Positions 5,739 through 6,755 of a stretch of DNA of 6,755 bases are shown piece by piece (the stretch's first letter is position 1; each line of letters opens with the position of its first letter). A program made the translations under genes and the position numbers. Under the pieces are notes generated by a model, which saw only the letters and a list, made by a program, of their open reading frames with translations, made no database searches and was not told the DNA's origin. The stretch is taken from contig DASQGX010000240.1 of the NCBI GenBank assembly GCA_035632395.1, forward strand, positions 1 through 6,755, read 5' to 3'. Origin of the DNA: REEB95 sp035632395. GTDB lineage: Bacteria; Pseudomonadota; Alphaproteobacteria; ATCC43930; CGMCC-115725.

Positions 5739-6652
5739 CAAACCTTCTCGACCTCCGGTCGGCCGAGCAGACCGGTCGGCCGGAACATCAGCACCAGGAT
5801 GAGTACGGCGAACACGGCGACGTCTTTGTATTCGGACGGGCAATAAGCGGACCAGAACGCCTCGATCAGGCCGATCAGCAATCCGCCGAGGACCGCGCCG
5901 GGCAGCGAGCCAATGCCGCCCAACACCGCGGCGGTGAACGCCTTTATGCCGGCGAGGAAGCCGATGAAGAAATCGATGACGCCGTATTGCAGCGTCACCA
6001 TCAGGCCCGCGACCGCCGCAAGCGCCGCGCCGATCACGAAGGTGAGCGAAATGGTGCGATCGACGTCGATGCCGAGCAGCGCCGCCATGGTCATGTCCTG
6101 CTCGCTGGCGCGTTGCGCGCGGCCGAGCGACGTCAGCTGGATGACGGCCGTGAACACGGCCATCAGCACGAGCGTCACGCCGACGATGATCAACTGCAGC
6201 CAGCTGATATCGACGGTGAAGCCGCTGCTGCGCATCAGCTCGAAGCCGCCGGTGATCATCGGTGGCAGCGTCTTCTCGTGCGCGCCCTGCACCAGGAGTA
6301 CGTAATTCTGCAGAAAGATCGACATGCCGATCGCCGAGATCAGCGGCGCCAGGCGGAACGAGCCGCGCAGCCGACGATAGGCGATGCGTTCGACGGCCCA
6401 GCCGTAGACCGCCGTCAGCGCCATGGCGATCACCAGCACCAGAAACAGCGCCAACGGAATCCAGGTAATGCCGAGCGCGCCAAGCACGACGAAGAAAATC
6501 AGCGAAATGAACGCGCCGATCATGAAAATTTCGCCGTGTGCGAAATTGATCATGCCGACGATGCCATAAACCATCGTGTAGCCGATGGCGATGAGCGCGT
6601 AGATCGCGCCGAGCGTCAGCCCATTGACGAGCTGCTGGACGAAATAACCCAT
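5738..6652 (-). CDS. livH: Branched-chain amino acid ABC transporter permease LivH
   Basis: Inner-membrane permease partner of LivM and first gene of the operon. It has 304 residues, against about 308 in E. coli LivH. It is almost wholly hydrophobic, with roughly eight membrane segments. Hallmarks are the N-terminal NGLTLGAIYALIAIGYTMVY (10-29), IVGMINFAHGE (31-41), VERIAYRRLRG at 87-97, the EAA-like cytoplasmic loop GRAQRASEQDMTMAALLGID at 177-196, AFTAAVLGGIGSLPGAVLGG in the C-terminal third, and RPTGLLGR near the end. The start at 6652 is well supported: a purine-rich GGGAGGGG (6661-6654) lies directly upstream and the N-terminus matches the family. The stop forms TGATG with the livM start. 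Nothing is truncated or missing. Confidence 0.96.
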   Translation of the reverse strand: MGYFVQQLVNGLTLGAIYALIAIGYTMVYGIVGMINFAHGEIFMIGAFISLIFFVVLGALGITWIPLALFLVLVIAMALTAVYGWAVERIAYRRLRGSFRLAPLISAIGMSIFLQNYVLLVQGAHEKTLPPMITGGFELMRSSGFTVDISWLQLIIVGVTLVLMAVFTAVIQLTSLGRAQRASEQDMTMAALLGIDVDRTISLTFVIGAALAAVAGLMVTLQYGVIDFFIGFLAGIKAFTAAVLGGIGSLPGAVLGGLLIGLIEAFWSAYCPSEYKDVAVFAVLILVLMFRPTGLLGRPEVEKV

Positions 6653-6702
6653 GCCCCTCCCCCGCTCGGCGGACTTCGGCGCCGCCGCGACGGCAGCCTC
6701 AA

Positions 6703-6730
6703 GTTAAAGGCGCGGCCGTGGCCGGGGCAA
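6703..6730 (-). promoter_or_regulatory. Weak candidate promoter of the liv operon
   Basis: Between livH and the right edge (6653-6755) no gene is seen. On the minus strand, TTGCCC (6730-6725) and TTTAAC (6708-6703) are 16 bp apart, about 50 nt before the livH ATG. The -10 match is poor, so the real promoter may be elsewhere, including beyond the window edge. No leucine-responsive (Lrp) site or clear inverted repeat was recognised here. Confidence 0.2.
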
Positions 6731-6755
6731 GCCCACAACGCTCCGGCATTTGTGA

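Noticed and set aside
5739..5843. A 35-codon N-terminal extension of livM starting at 5843.
   Set aside because: The extension is Arg-rich, hydrophilic and encoded inside the livH 3' end. The ATG at 5738 has a ribosome binding site, a TGATG coupling and a family-like N-terminus.

Overview
The window looks like a stretch of chromosome from an alphaproteobacterium of the order Hyphomicrobiales (Rhizobiales), most likely near the Bradyrhizobiaceae/Xanthobacteraceae. The evidence is the GC-rich, densely packed coding, a MucR/Ros-type regulator (a family largely confined to Alphaproteobacteria), an rpiB-glyA gene pair as I recall from this order, and a CTATAT-type -10 element of alphaproteobacterial housekeeping promoters. 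No phage, transposon, CRISPR, RNA gene or island signature is visible. This is ordinary core-genome sequence, and I found no previously undescribed system in it.

Left part (1-1091, minus strand): the N-terminal half of glyA (serine hydroxymethyltransferase) runs off the left edge. It is preceded by rpiB (ribose-5-phosphate isomerase B), and the two share a 4-nt stop/start overlap. Middle (1092-1771): a 248-bp divergent intergenic region holds a near-consensus sigma-70 promoter, a 15-bp perfect palindrome and two GANTC sites. It drives a 143-aa MucR-family regulator on the plus strand, whose Ros-type zinc site has lost two of its usual ligands. A short hairpin lies between this gene and the convergent transporter operon.

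Right part (1805-6652, minus strand): a complete high-affinity branched-chain amino acid ABC transporter operon, transcribed in the order livH-livM-livG-livF-livK. LivH and LivM form the membrane channel, LivG and LivF are the two ATPases, and the LivJ/LivK-like periplasmic protein captures the substrate. The first four genes are joined by 1- or 4-nt overlaps. The binding-protein gene follows after a 48-nt gap with its own strong ribosome binding site, which fits the need for excess binding protein.

The points most worth a second look are the altered metal site of the MucR protein, the palindrome beside its promoter, the substitutions in the binding-protein ligand pocket, and the asymmetric ATP sites predicted for LivG/LivF (one consensus, one degenerate).
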